Positions 27,675 to 35,175 of a DNA stretch of 64,000 nucleotides are shown here, piece by piece. The stretch's first letter is position 1. Each line of letters begins with the position of its first letter. Under the pieces are notes generated by a model. The model searched no databases. It was given only the letters and a program-made list of their open reading frames with translations, and had not been told where the DNA came from. The translations under genes were made by a program, and so were the position numbers. Source of the stretch: JAVVHE01 sp038238915 (lineage in GTDB: Bacteria; Pseudomonadota; Alphaproteobacteria; Sphingomonadales; Sphingomonadaceae). The stretch is from positions 1 through 64,000 of the forward strand of contig JBBSFH010000007.1 of NCBI GenBank assembly GCA_038238915.1, read 5' to 3'.

Positions 27675-28391
27675 ATGACACGCCGACGCACACCCAATCT
27701 GGTTGCGATTCCTCTACTGCTTCTCGTGAGTGCAACATCATGTAACAAGAGCGCGTCCAGATCGGACACCGCGTCGGCACCCACCGCGACCGCCTCGCCC
27801 GCGATCTCTTCGGCCACGATGAGTGCCACGCCCGATCTGCGCGCTGCCGCCGAGCCGTTCGAGCTTTTAACTGAAACCGCGTTTGACACGACCGCGACCG
27901 TTCTCGACGCCGCCGTGCAAAAGGCCAACATGACCGCACAGGGCGCGCGCGCCTCGTTGCCTGACAGAGCGAAAGCGGGGTTCGACGCGCATCTGGCCGC
28001 ACTCGCCACCGCGCACGCAAAAATGGCCCGCGCGGACGTGGCGCTGAGTTCGATCGAAGTCTACCGTGACCTCGTCAGCGCCGCTCCGGCTGGCGCGAAG
28101 ATACCATCTGAGGTTAGCCTCCTCGACTATGCGGGCTTCCGTTACGACGCCGACCTGAAAGCCGGGCCCGCGCGCTGGGCCGATATGGGCAAGGCGACCG
28201 CGTTCGCCGAAGCGAGTTGGACGACAATTGCAGCGAGGGTGAAGGATAGCGCGTTGACCGGCAACATTGCGACCGAGCTTGCGGCGATGAAGCAGGCGGT
28301 GGACACGCGCGATACTGCGGCGGCCGCCCGCTCGGTAAAGGCGGAGCTGGGCCTTGTCGATCAGCTCGAGGCCTATTTCGACGCGCATTAG
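27675..28391 (+). CDS. Putative lipoprotein of unknown function
   Basis: A 238-residue protein with a lipoprotein signal (MTRRRTPNLVAIPLLLLVSA followed by TSC; Cys23 is the lipidation site), a Ser/Thr/Ala-rich linker, and an Ala-rich helical domain. TAAGGA lies 8 bases upstream of the ATG at 27675. I recognise no family. A lipid-anchored helical-bundle protein in the periplasm is the most that can be said. It is at the right edge of the cargo block. Confidence 0.7.
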   Translation: MTRRRTPNLVAIPLLLLVSATSCNKSASRSDTASAPTATASPAISSATMSATPDLRAAAEPFELLTETAFDTTATVLDAAVQKANMTAQGARASLPDRAKAGFDAHLAALATAHAKMARADVALSSIEVYRDLVSAAPAGAKIPSEVSLLDYAGFRYDADLKAGPARWADMGKATAFAEASWTTIAARVKDSALTGNIATELAAMKQAVDTRDTAAAARSVKAELGLVDQLEAYFDAH

Positions 28392-28577
28392 CGCGAGCCG
28401 AGAATGAACCGACGTTGCTACTCGGACCTAGGCCCGGACGAGCTATGATGCCATCCTTGTGCGCCTTTTCTGTTCCACTGCGCCCCAGACCCCGATTTCT
28501 GTCGTCGTCGCACGGTTCGCGGTCGGCGGGAGGTAGGTCTGCACGAAGATGTCCACGATCGCGCCGAGCCCCCTTTT

Positions 28578-28856
28578 GTGGAAACAGTGTATGAGCCGAC
28601 ACACGCGCTCGTTACGATCCTATCAGGCCTCAAGCGGGAATATGTCGATGTAATCTGTCGACTTGACCTGCCCGATAAGTCGCCACGAGAAGCTGCGGGC
28701 TATCTTGGCATCACCGTCAACAACCTCACCGTTCGCGCGCATAGGGCGCGTCGCGCGCTCCGCGATGCATTTGAGACAATGCCGATCAGTGTGTCGCCGG
28801 TGCCGACTCTGTGTTCGCACGATAGCGCGCTGACGAATGCGGTGTGGGTTGATTGA
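28578..28856 (+). pseudogene. C-terminal fragment of an ECF sigma factor (region 4)
   Basis: A frame of 92 residues contains ILSGLKREYVDVICRLDLPD followed by REAAGYLGITVNNLTVRAHR and ARRAL, the helix-turn-helix of sigma region 4 in ECF factors. There is no region 2 upstream in any frame. The zinc-type Cys motif that follows region 4 in close relatives is missing (PTLCSHDSALTNAVWVD instead). It is probably a relic of a sigma-factor gene rather than a working regulator. Confidence 0.55.
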
Positions 28857-28884
28857 GAGCTGCCGAAGCGGAAATGGATGTCTC

Positions 28885-29589
28885 TCATCGTCGGAAGACG
28901 TCGCCACATTCCGAATGATCGCTGGCGTCTACCCGGTTCCGCCTGAACGTGAACGGCCTCCACACGAGGTAAAGCGACATGAGCGCACCACCGAAACAAA
29001 ACACCGAGATATAGGCGAACCGAAAAAACATGACGGTTGTAACAAGAACGAATGCGACCAACACACCAAAAATTTTCACGTCGCGCTTGGTGCTAAGCAG
29101 CAATGGCCCGATAACTACACCCACATAGATTAGATAGGTTGCGTTTTGTCCTATGACTAAATCGAGTAGAGCCGTCCCGTTATAGCTGATCGCGTGGGGG
29201 AGAAACTGGGTTGTCAGCCAACCTTGATGAGCGAAGTACGGAACATATTGCAGTCCACCCAAGATACCGCCCGCGACCGCGAACATCAGGTATATTGGCC
29301 GACGCCGGGCTGGCTCGACGAAATATGTCGAGAACGGGACCCACACTGGCCACGCCAGCCAGGAGAAAAACATATATGCCAGAGAATATCGTGCGACGGT
29401 GATCGCATCGCCGCTCTCACCCGCATGCCAGACCAGGCCCTCGAAAAGCTGCTGCACGCCGAACAACAGCGGCAGCGCCCCGAGCGCAAGGTAGCGGCGA
29501 TCGTCGCGCCAAGCCCGCTGTAAGCTCAGCCCACCCAAGGGTAGAAGTATGGCTGCGGCGGTGAAGCTGGCGGTAGCCGAGAAGCACAT
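28885..29589 (-). CDS. DUF6629 integral membrane protein
   Basis: A 234-residue polytopic membrane protein starting MCFSATASFTAAAILLPLGG at 29589, with GAAGGA 7-12 bases upstream. About seven hydrophobic segments are visible, such as YLALGALPLLFGVQQLFEGL, YMFFSWLAWPVWVPFSTYFV and YLIYVGVVIGPLLL. The MCFSA start and the QQxxEGxVW motif are those of DUF6629; function unknown. The frame is open upstream without a stop into the truncated DUF2840 gene, so a fusion protein of about 375 residues could be read from 30009. The internal ribosome site makes separate translation likelier. Confidence 0.78.
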   Translation of the reverse strand: MCFSATASFTAAAILLPLGGLSLQRAWRDDRRYLALGALPLLFGVQQLFEGLVWHAGESGDAITVARYSLAYMFFSWLAWPVWVPFSTYFVEPARRRPIYLMFAVAGGILGGLQYVPYFAHQGWLTTQFLPHAISYNGTALLDLVIGQNATYLIYVGVVIGPLLLSTKRDVKIFGVLVAFVLVTTVMFFRFAYISVFCFGGALMSLYLVWRPFTFRRNRVDASDHSECGDVFRR

Positions 29590-30009
29590 TGAATTTCCTT
29601 CGACAGTCTCGTCAATCGTTCCGATCGTTCGACACGCGTGCCGCCAGTGGTTGGGATCGACCGCGACCGGATCGATGCCGAACGCCTCGATCGCGTCGAT
29701 GTGTGTGAGCACCAGCCGCACCTTGGGCCAGCCAAAGGCGCGCAGCAGCACCTCGCCACCCGGTGCCACGAACGGGATCGTCGAGCACGGTTCACCCGGC
29801 AAGACGGCGCGCACGATGTCGAGCCGCGAGACGAGCGTGCCGTACTCGTTCGATGCCCAACGAATGTAGGCAAACACGCTTCCCGGCGCGAACGCGAACA
29901 CGCGCTGGCGGCGGTTGACGATGCGCTCGTCAACCGCGTTGCCGAAACGGATCCAGCGTTCGATCCGGCCCTGGAGCCAATATAGCTCGACCAAAGTGTT
30001 GGGCGTCAT
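29590..30009 (-). pseudogene. DUF2840 protein, 3' end replaced
   Basis: The start MTPNTLVELYWLQGRIERWI at 30009 overlaps the preceding stop (ATGA), and family sequence runs through FAFAPGSVFAYIRWASNEYG, RLDIVRAVLPGEP and AIEAFGIDPVAVDPNHWRHA, about 124 residues. The usual C-terminus of about 40 residues is absent. After WRHA the frame continues into unrelated codons and then DUF6629 without a stop. DUF2840 genes normally lie between parA and traF of these ICEs, so the break marks the right edge of the cargo insertion or deletion. Confidence 0.78.
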
Positions 30010-30266
30010 CGCGCACTCCGGTGATTGTCGGCGCGTTCGGGAAACTCGCGTTCGAGGATCTGGCGCAGCATGTCGGCGGCGGTCAGACCGCGCCCGAACG
30101 CGACGATCTTGATCCGTCCACGCAGCTCGGGCGTGACGTCGATCGTCAACTGCGCGGTGTAGGAATCGGTCTTGGCCGCAGCAGCGCTCGGGTCGGGCGC
30201 ACGCACCCACGCGTCAGGACCGCCGGGCCGCGAAGTGAAGCCCCGTTGCCCATCGCGCGCGCTCAT
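30006..30266 (-). CDS. Ribbon-helix-helix partition-associated protein
   Basis: An 86-residue protein between parA and DUF2840. After a flexible N-terminus comes the likely DNA-binding core DSYTAQLTIDVTPELRGRIK followed by IVAFGRGLTAADMLRQILER. This resembles the small ParB- or ParG-like factors paired with ParA in Tn4371-like ICEs. It overlaps parA and DUF2840 by 4 bases each, so all are co-translated. Confidence 0.8.
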   Translation of the reverse strand: MSARDGQRGFTSRPGGPDAWVRAPDPSAAAAKTDSYTAQLTIDVTPELRGRIKIVAFGRGLTAADMLRQILEREFPERADNHRSAR

Positions 30267-30901
30267 GGCGCAAGCCTTGCGACTTCGGCGGCCACCGCCT
30301 CGACCTCACGCGCACCAACGCAGCGCGGATCGATCTCGCCGACGAGCTGGCCTGTCCGGGCGGCGTCGGCAAACGCGACGCGTTGCCCGACGCGCGTTGC
30401 CAGCACCCGCGGATCGTGCCCGGCAAGCGCGGCACCGGTTTCGCGCGCGATGACCGTGCGCGCAGCGCAGCGGTTAAGCACGAAGCGCGCAACGATCTCG
30501 GGCCTGAATACGCGCGCTTCCTCGAGCAATCGGAGCATCTCGCCCGATGCCCAGCCGTCGAATGGCGAGGGCGTAGCGGGCACAAGAACAACGTCGGCCG
30601 CGAGCAGCGCGGAACGCGCGATGCCGGTAACACGCGGCGGCCCATCGACGACGACATGGTCGGCGTCGCGCGCAAGTGCGGGCAACTCGCGGTGCAGCGT
30701 CTCGCGCGCCAGGCCGAGGACCCCGAACAGGCGCGGCCATCCTTCACGACCGCGCTGCTCGGACCAGTCGAGCGCCGAGCCTTGTGGATCGGCGTCGACG
30801 ACCAGCACGCGCCGACCCTGCGCCGCCCAGGCACCGGCGAGGTGGAGGGCGAGCGTGGTTTTACCGACACCGCCCTTCTGGTTGAGGAGCGCGACGATCA
30901 C
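30263..30901 (-). CDS. parA: ParA-family partition ATPase
   Basis: A 212-residue ParA/MinD ATPase. The deviant Walker A NQKGGVGKTT lies at residues 7-16, VVDADPQGSALDWSEQR is the A' segment, and HVVVDGPPRVTG is Walker B. It lacks an N-terminal DNA-binding extension, like ParA of type Ib or ICE systems. With the ribbon-helix-helix gene behind it, it may help hold the excised element or act in its maintenance. It overlaps repA by 4 bases. Confidence 0.93.
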   Translation of the reverse strand: MIVALLNQKGGVGKTTLALHLAGAWAAQGRRVLVVDADPQGSALDWSEQRGREGWPRLFGVLGLARETLHRELPALARDADHVVVDGPPRVTGIARSALLAADVVLVPATPSPFDGWASGEMLRLLEEARVFRPEIVARFVLNRCAARTVIARETGAALAGHDPRVLATRVGQRVAFADAARTGQLVGEIDPRCVGAREVEAVAAEVARLAP

Positions 30902-32010
30902 CGCCCGCTTCCCTTCTCGATCTTTCCGCCGTCTCCGGGCCAGGGGTCGACTACTACAGTAGGGTTAGATTCTAGTGTTAGTAAGTTAAGCGGATTGAGC
31001 GCCAGCGTAAGCTGCTGATACCACTCGGTTTTATCCAACCCGCTTTTACGACCGTGCGCCCGAAGTCCCGACAAACCTGCGCCCGAAGTCCCGATATCGC
31101 TTGCGCCCGAAGTCCCGATACTTTCGTGGCTTGCCCACATGTTATCCACAGGCTCGCACACAGGACGCATGACGATCAGCTCGCATGGCGTAGCGTCGCT
31201 GGCGAACTCGCGGGTCAATTGGAGCGCGTAGCCGGGGAGCGGCTGGCGCGCGGCGACGCGGCGGATATCGAGCGCGAAATCCGAGTAGCGGGCGGTGCTC
31301 GCGCTTTTGGCGTGGAGATGCCTGAGGTCGAAGCGCCAGCCTCCGGCTTGGTGTCCCGCGTGCTTGCGCGCGACGCGGTAGAGCCAGCGCTCAATGCCAC
31401 CCGTCAGCGCGAAATAGCCGGGGTCGATGGTGAGCACGAGCTTGCGGTCGAGCACGCCTTGGTAGAACCAGTCGGGCAGCACGAACTCCATGCCTTCGCA
31501 CCGCCCGGCACGCGTGACGAGTTCTTCCCACTCGTTGATCCAGTGGAACTGCTGCCGCCGCCAGCCCTCGCCGTGGCGGATCGTGGTGCGGATCACGGTC
31601 GATTGCAGGCGCGATAGCGCGCCGCGCAGTAGCTGATACTCTCGGTTGCCGGTCGCGCGACCGATCGCGGTCAGCAGCTGGTATGGCGTGAAACGAAAGA
31701 AGCGCGAGGTAGGCAGGCCACGGTCGGCCGCTTCCACGAGATGCGATGCCGCCCAGATCAGCACGTCCGCATCCCAGATCGTGGCCATGCCGTGCTCGGG
31801 GACGGCGTAGACCTGCACTTCGATATTGCGCGCGTTGTACAGGATCGGCTTCACGCGCTTCGCCTTGGCGAGGCTGAAGAACGGCCGCTCCATGAGATCG
31901 CGCTGGTCGCGAGGGGCAACGTTTCCCGACAGTGCTTCAAACGGGTCGAGGTGGGCGCGCTCGCTCGCGGGTGGGAAACGGCGACGGCTGCGAAAGATTG
32001 GCGACGACAT
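30898..32010 (-). CDS. repA: Replication initiator protein RepA (RPA family)
   Basis: A 370-residue replication initiator of the plasmid/ICE RPA type. Characteristic parts: RDQRDLMERPFFSLAKAKRV, ADVLIWAASHLVEAADRGLP, the winged-helix region YQLLTAIGRATGNREYQLLR, then GALSRLQSTVIRTTIR, and FVLPDWFYQGVLDRKLVLTI. The 3' part of the gene contains three 17-base direct repeats and a DnaA box (separate entry). The resulting protein tail is Gly/Ser-rich (IGTSGASDIGTSGAGLSG), set by the DNA repeats rather than by protein function. It suggests that the element can replicate after excision. Confidence 0.9.
   Translation of the reverse strand: MSSPIFRSRRRFPPASERAHLDPFEALSGNVAPRDQRDLMERPFFSLAKAKRVKPILYNARNIEVQVYAVPEHGMATIWDADVLIWAASHLVEAADRGLPTSRFFRFTPYQLLTAIGRATGNREYQLLRGALSRLQSTVIRTTIRHGEGWRRQQFHWINEWEELVTRAGRCEGMEFVLPDWFYQGVLDRKLVLTIDPGYFALTGGIERWLYRVARKHAGHQAGGWRFDLRHLHAKSASTARYSDFALDIRRVAARQPLPGYALQLTREFASDATPCELIVMRPVCEPVDNMWASHESIGTSGASDIGTSGAGLSGLRAHGRKSGLDKTEWYQQLTLALNPLNLLTLESNPTVVVDPWPGDGGKIEKGSGR
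31055..31150. repeat. Iteron cluster with DnaA box, putative replication origin inside repA
   Basis: TGCGCCCGAAGTCCCGA occurs three times, at 31055-31071, 31078-31094 and 31102-31118, with a period of 23 and 24 bases. Because 23 is not a multiple of three, the repeat is kept at the DNA level and not for the protein. A perfect DnaA box TTATCCACA lies at 31142-31150, and an A/T-rich patch follows at about 30950-31005. This is the layout of an iteron-controlled origin. Confidence 0.68.
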
Positions 32011-32015
32011 GCCGG

Positions 32016-32297
32016 TCAGCGCCGTTCTTGGCCGGCGTATGGGATCAGCGCCGGCTGGCGCTTGGCGGCGGAGATTGTCTCGCCAGTCGTGTCCGAGGTC
32101 GACGCCTTCACGCCGCGGTTACCCCAGGCCTGCAGGTCCTCGACCCGGTACACCACGCGTCCGCCGAGCTTCGAGTAGCGCGGGCCGGTGCCAAATGTGC
32201 GGTGTTTTTCGAGCGTGCGCCCCGATACGCCGAGGAAGCGGGCTGCTTCGGGCGTGCGCAAATAGCGGTGCGGCAATCCCGCGAGTGGATCGGGCAT
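32016..32297 (-). CDS. AlpA/excisionase-like helix-turn-helix protein
   Basis: A 93-residue protein with a MerR/AlpA-type helix-turn-helix (RYLRTPEAARFLGVSGRTLE, then KHRTFGTGPRYSKLGGRVVY) and a short basic tail. Such proteins sit upstream of repA in this ICE family and act as regulators or directionality factors. It ends 6 bases before the repA start, so the two probably share a transcript. The ATG at 32297 begins MPDPLAGLPH. Confidence 0.85.
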   Translation of the reverse strand: MPDPLAGLPHRYLRTPEAARFLGVSGRTLEKHRTFGTGPRYSKLGGRVVYRVEDLQAWGNRGVKASTSDTTGETISAAKRQPALIPYAGQERR

Positions 32298-32449
32298 GGG
32301 TAGCGCCTCCGGTGTTTATCGGTCGCCGCCGGTCGAAGACGGCGGCTCACGCGCACCTTGGCGAAGCGCAACCGGCGGGGTGGATGCCGGAGTTATTCGC
32401 CGATGGGCGGCACCGGTTGCGCGCGGCCGCCCCGGACGGCCGACATCGT

Positions 32450-32782
32450 TCAGCGCTTGCGGCGGTCGGGGCGGAGCAGGGCGAGGTAGCCGCCGCGCAT
32501 CAGCTTACGGCCCTCGCGCACGAGGCGGACCGTGAAGCTGCGCAGCGAATGCGTGCGCCACGCCGCATCGCCCGGCACGCGCGCGCCGAACAGGCCGCGC
32601 GCAACGCCGCGGTAGTCCTCGCCAGCAAGATGACCGTCGAGCGCACGCAGGACCAGCTTGAGGCGCCGACGACGGTGGGCGGTGATCCCGTAGGGCGCTA
32701 CGCGCCGGCCGCGCATGAGCGCGCGACGCAGCCGACGCGCGGCCTCGATACGATCCTCGAAAAGCGCGTCGAGCGGTAGCAC
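32450..32782 (-). CDS. DUF2285-domain protein
   Basis: A 110-residue basic protein with the DUF2285 pattern: ITAHRRRRLKLVLRALDGHL, then YRGVARGLFGARV, WRTHSLRSFTVRLVREGRKL and MRGGYLALLRPDRRKR. DUF2285 proteins are small putative DNA-binding factors found almost only on conjugative elements. A DUF6499 gene usually precedes them, as here. Confidence 0.78.
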   Translation of the reverse strand: MLPLDALFEDRIEAARRLRRALMRGRRVAPYGITAHRRRRLKLVLRALDGHLAGEDYRGVARGLFGARVPGDAAWRTHSLRSFTVRLVREGRKLMRGGYLALLRPDRRKR

Positions 32783-32827
32783 TAGGGCGACGGTGCTGTC
32801 GCTGGACGATGGCGCCGCGATTAGCGC

Positions 32828-33224
32828 CTAGTTGGCGGCCGGCAGCGCCGCGAGGTGGACGTAGCGGCCCTCAGCCGCCGCGCCGGTCGCTTCCGTGGTG
32901 TAAACGGGCAACATGGGTCCGTCGATCAGCACGGCGTCGACGGGCGTTAGCCAGATCAAGCGCGCATTGTAGCGCGGCAGCCAGACAACAAAGGCTTGAT
33001 CCGCGGGCAGCGCCGGATCTGCTGCGAAATCGCAACCCCCATCGCGCGCTGAACGCGGCTGGTGCTGTCAAGGTAGGATCCTGGTCGCCGTCGTCCAGCT
33101 CGCGGTAGTTCGCGGCATAGTCCTGATCGCGCCGCAGGAACTCGAAAGCGATCTGTTCGGGGTCGAGCGCGTCGAAATAGTCGTAAGCTGCGCTTACTCG
33201 CCACTCGCCGGGAGCACTCGTCAT
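32828..33224 (-). pseudogene. DUF6499 (transcriptional-regulator-like) gene, frameshifted
   Basis: The start MTSAPGEWRVSAAYDYFDAL, with LDPEQIAFEFLRRDQDYAAN and FSARWGLRF, gives the N-terminal half. The C-terminal half (DPALPADQAFVVWLPRYNAR, LIWLTPVDAVLIDGPMLPVY, ending VHLAALPAAN) is in another frame and stops at 32828. Removing one A from the AAA at 33027-33029 restores a continuous protein of about 131 residues. It is the third single-base break in the backbone, after trbF and traG. Confidence 0.75.
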
Positions 33225-33351
33225 CCGATATGCCTTTCCATCGAGTGCCGACGCCGTTTTGCGCCAGCCCTGTAGGCGCTTTACATTATAGTCCACGAGC
33301 GGCCCGCGTAAGTCTCACAGCGCGCAACGCCTGTTGTCGCGCGCGCGCCGT

Positions 33352-33621
33352 TTAGTGCGGGAACCGACCGCCAAGCAGATCGTGGTAGCCGGTCTTCGTC
33401 ATCCAGCGCGCGCGCTCGAGGTGAGCATCGTAAACGCGCCGGGCGCGCTCGGGATCGCATCCGACGTCGAGGGCGAGAACGATCCTGGCAGACTCTTGCC
33501 AGTCGGCGCGGTCGGCGGCAGCGTCAAGCAGGCGTGCATATGTTTTGAGGTGCGTGCGATCATAGTCGGTCAAGTGATCCGACTGGGGTGGCGCGTCGGC
33601 AATGGTCTTCTGACCTGTCAT
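33352..33621 (-). CDS. Small DUF2285-like protein
   Basis: An 89-residue protein starting MTGQKTIADAPPQSDHLTDY. The region YDRTHLKTYARLLDAAADRA, DWQESARIVLALD and HLERARWMTKTGYHDLLGGR matches the short DUF2285-like proteins of conjugative elements. The ATG at 33621 is preferred over an upstream one at 33690, which has no family sequence. It is divergent from the XRE regulator gene. Confidence 0.68.
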   Translation of the reverse strand: MTGQKTIADAPPQSDHLTDYDRTHLKTYARLLDAAADRADWQESARIVLALDVGCDPERARRVYDAHLERARWMTKTGYHDLLGGRFPH

Positions 33622-33779
33622 ATGATCCCCCGATCTCGTGCGACACCCTGACACTTGCTTGTCATAATGGTTAACGGGGCCATGGTGCAATCCGTCGTTA
33701 TCCTCGACCTACGCCGAGCCTCCGCGTCGAGTATTGTAATACGTAGCAGTGAAATACGCGATTGGTGTCCATCCTGTCG

Positions 33780-34055
33780 ATGGACATTCGCAGGCTCTTC
33801 GGACGCAACATGCGTCGCCATCGGCTGGCTGCGGGCCTGAGCCAGGAAGCGGTCGCCGAGCGCATGGGCGTCGACCGCGCGCATGTCAGCAGTATGGAGC
33901 GCGGTCAGCAGAACATCGTGCTGCTAACGCTCTGGGAAGCGTCGCAGGCGCTAGGTGTGCGGCCAGCGGCTATGTTCGACGAGGCAACGCAAGGCGAGCC
34001 GGATACGCGCGCGAAAGCGCCGCGCAAACGGCGGGCCATCTCGCCGATGGGGTGA
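33780..34055 (+). CDS. XRE-family helix-turn-helix regulator
   Basis: A 91-residue regulator with a Cro/C1-type helix-turn-helix (LFGRNMRRHRLAAGLSQEAV, AERMGVDRAHVSSMERGQQN) and a short basic tail (RAKAPRKRRAISPMG). It is the first plus-strand gene after the minus-strand repA block and may control that block or excision. An ATG at 33780 is chosen; a GTG at 33765 is also in frame. No strong ribosome-binding site precedes either. Confidence 0.85.
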   Translation: MDIRRLFGRNMRRHRLAAGLSQEAVAERMGVDRAHVSSMERGQQNIVLLTLWEASQALGVRPAAMFDEATQGEPDTRAKAPRKRRAISPMG

Positions 34056-34161
34056 CTAACGGCGAACCAGAAGTGCGCCGAGCCGTAAAGCCGCCTCTAC
34101 GGCAACACGAAAGCGAACCACACATCCGGCTTCTCCTTTCCGGCCCGCCTCAAGCGCGCGA

Positions 34162-34193
34162 ACGCCCCGCCCGGGGTCACCCGGGCGGGGCGT
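34162..34193. terminator. GC-rich hairpin between the XRE and DUF736 genes
   Basis: ACGCCCCGCCCGG and CCGGGCGGGGCGT are perfect 13-bp arms around a 6-base loop. It lies 11 bases beyond the DUF736 stop and also downstream of the XRE gene, so it may serve both. No T-run is present. Confidence 0.6.
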
Positions 34194-34204
34194 CGTTGTC
34201 CGGC

Positions 34205-34528
34205 CTAGCTGCCGTTGCGCTTGCTCTGGCGCGACCAGATCAGGCTGAAGGTCTCCTCGCCCTCGTCGGAGAAGAGGTTGGCGTAGATCGGATCGTTGAA
34301 GCTCGGATCGTCGAGCTTGAGGCCGAGATAATCGCGGCCCTCGTTCGAGCGCTTGGTCCAGGCGGCCCCGATCTCGGCCTTGCCGACGAAGACGCGGTGG
34401 GAAGGAGCGTTGTCGTTCGAGCGGGTCTCCTCGGGAACGATGCGGACGCCCTTTGCCTGAACGCTGAGCGTGGTAATCGAGCCGGTGTATTCGTTGCCCG
34501 ACTTCTTGAAGGTGCCGATGGTCGCCAT
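34205..34528 (-). CDS. DUF736 protein
   Basis: A 107-residue single-domain DUF736 protein (MATIGTFKKSGNEYTGSITT, AEIGAAWTKRSNEGRDYLGL, IYANLFSDEGEETFSLIWSR). These are abundant on alphaproteobacterial plasmids and ICEs, and their function is not known. The start ATG at 34528 is preceded by AGGAGA. The long leader to its right holds a structured element at 34655-34704 and shares sequence with the leader of the DUF2493 gene. A degraded second copy lies at about 35010-35115 on the other strand. Confidence 0.92.
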   Translation of the reverse strand: MATIGTFKKSGNEYTGSITTLSVQAKGVRIVPEETRSNDNAPSHRVFVGKAEIGAAWTKRSNEGRDYLGLKLDDPSFNDPIYANLFSDEGEETFSLIWSRQSKRNGS

Positions 34529-35009
34529 TGTGTGTCTCCTTGCTTCGCTGTGATCGGGTCCGCGCCCATCGCGGCCTCGATGGCGATCGTCCGGCCGGAG
34601 GCGACCGACGCTGCACCCGCAGGGCCGAAGCGCAGCGGAGGATGACGGGCGCACACTTTCTTGCCTCGCGAGGAATGACGGCATGGCCGTCAGGGGAAGA
34701 AAGTTTGCCGACCGTCGTTGCGGCTTAGGCGGTCGAGGCTCAGCCGTCCTTCGGCCAGATCAAGCCATCACAGAGGCCGCAGTGGGCCGCGTGCTCCGAC
34801 AGTGATCCAAGGAGACCGCTGGCGACCCCTCGGTCAGCCTGCAAGGCAGCGACGCTCCGCATCGGACGATCGGCTACCCTGGCGTACAAAAGGGCGGATT
34901 TAATCGAGCGAGCTCGAGAGACTTACGGCGCCGCGCAGTCGCCGCGCTGCGTGGCAAGGCTTGGTCGAGTCCGCCGGACACGCCGACGAGACCAGCATTG
35001 ATCGGGTCG
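34529..35009. other. Long leader and non-coding region right of DUF736
   Basis: About 480 bases without a gene. Next to DUF736 the segment CCGCGCCCATCGCGGCCT is shared with the DUF2493 leader; in RNA it can form a short CCGCG/CGCGG hairpin. Further out lies the covarying hairpin at 34655-34704. Beyond about 34710 I recognise nothing up to the DUF736 remnant. Confidence 0.5.
34655..34704 (-). promoter_or_regulatory. Structured leader element 1 (DUF736)
   Basis: In the transcribed sense: ACTTTCTT, CCCC, TGACGGC, a 3-base loop, GCCGTCA, TTCCTCGCGAGGC, AAGAAAGT. The outer 8-bp and inner 7-bp arms pair perfectly. Element 2 at 36844-36959 keeps the internal constant blocks but has different, still complementary outer arms, which points to RNA structure. 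Its 3' end lies about 125 bases upstream of the DUF736 start. Confidence 0.6.
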
Positions 35010-35115
35010 AGTAAGACGATCTGGCCAACGCTCATCAGGATCGACCTCTTCTCCGACGAGGGCGAGGCGACCTGCGGCCTATCGTGGTCGGGTCGAAGAC
35101 CAGACGGAGAGCGTG
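35010..35115 (+). pseudogene. DUF736 remnant
   Basis: The plus strand encodes IDLFSDEGEATCGLSWS, matching the C-terminus of the intact DUF736 protein (ANLFSDEGEETFSLIWS). At the DNA level ACCTCTTCTCCGACGAGG is identical and most flanking bases match. The N-terminal part is not recognisable and there is no start in place. It is a decayed, inverted second copy. Confidence 0.65.
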
Positions 35116-35126
35116 AGGCCAAACCC

Positions 35127-35155
35127 GCCCCGCCCAGATCAGCCCGGGGCGGGGC
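35127..35155. terminator. GC-rich hairpin after the membrane-protein gene
   Basis: GCCCCGCCC (35127-35135) and GGGCGGGGC (35147-35155) form a 9-bp stem. It lies about 20 bases beyond the stop of the minus-strand membrane-protein gene and just after the DUF736 remnant on the plus strand. It resembles the hairpin at 34162-34193. Confidence 0.55.
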
Positions 35156-35175
35156 TTCGCGCGCGGAGCTGCGCT

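Noticed and set aside
31055..31118. CRISPR array
   Set aside because: Only three short repeats with 6-7-base gaps inside repA; no spacers and no cas genes. The layout fits iterons.
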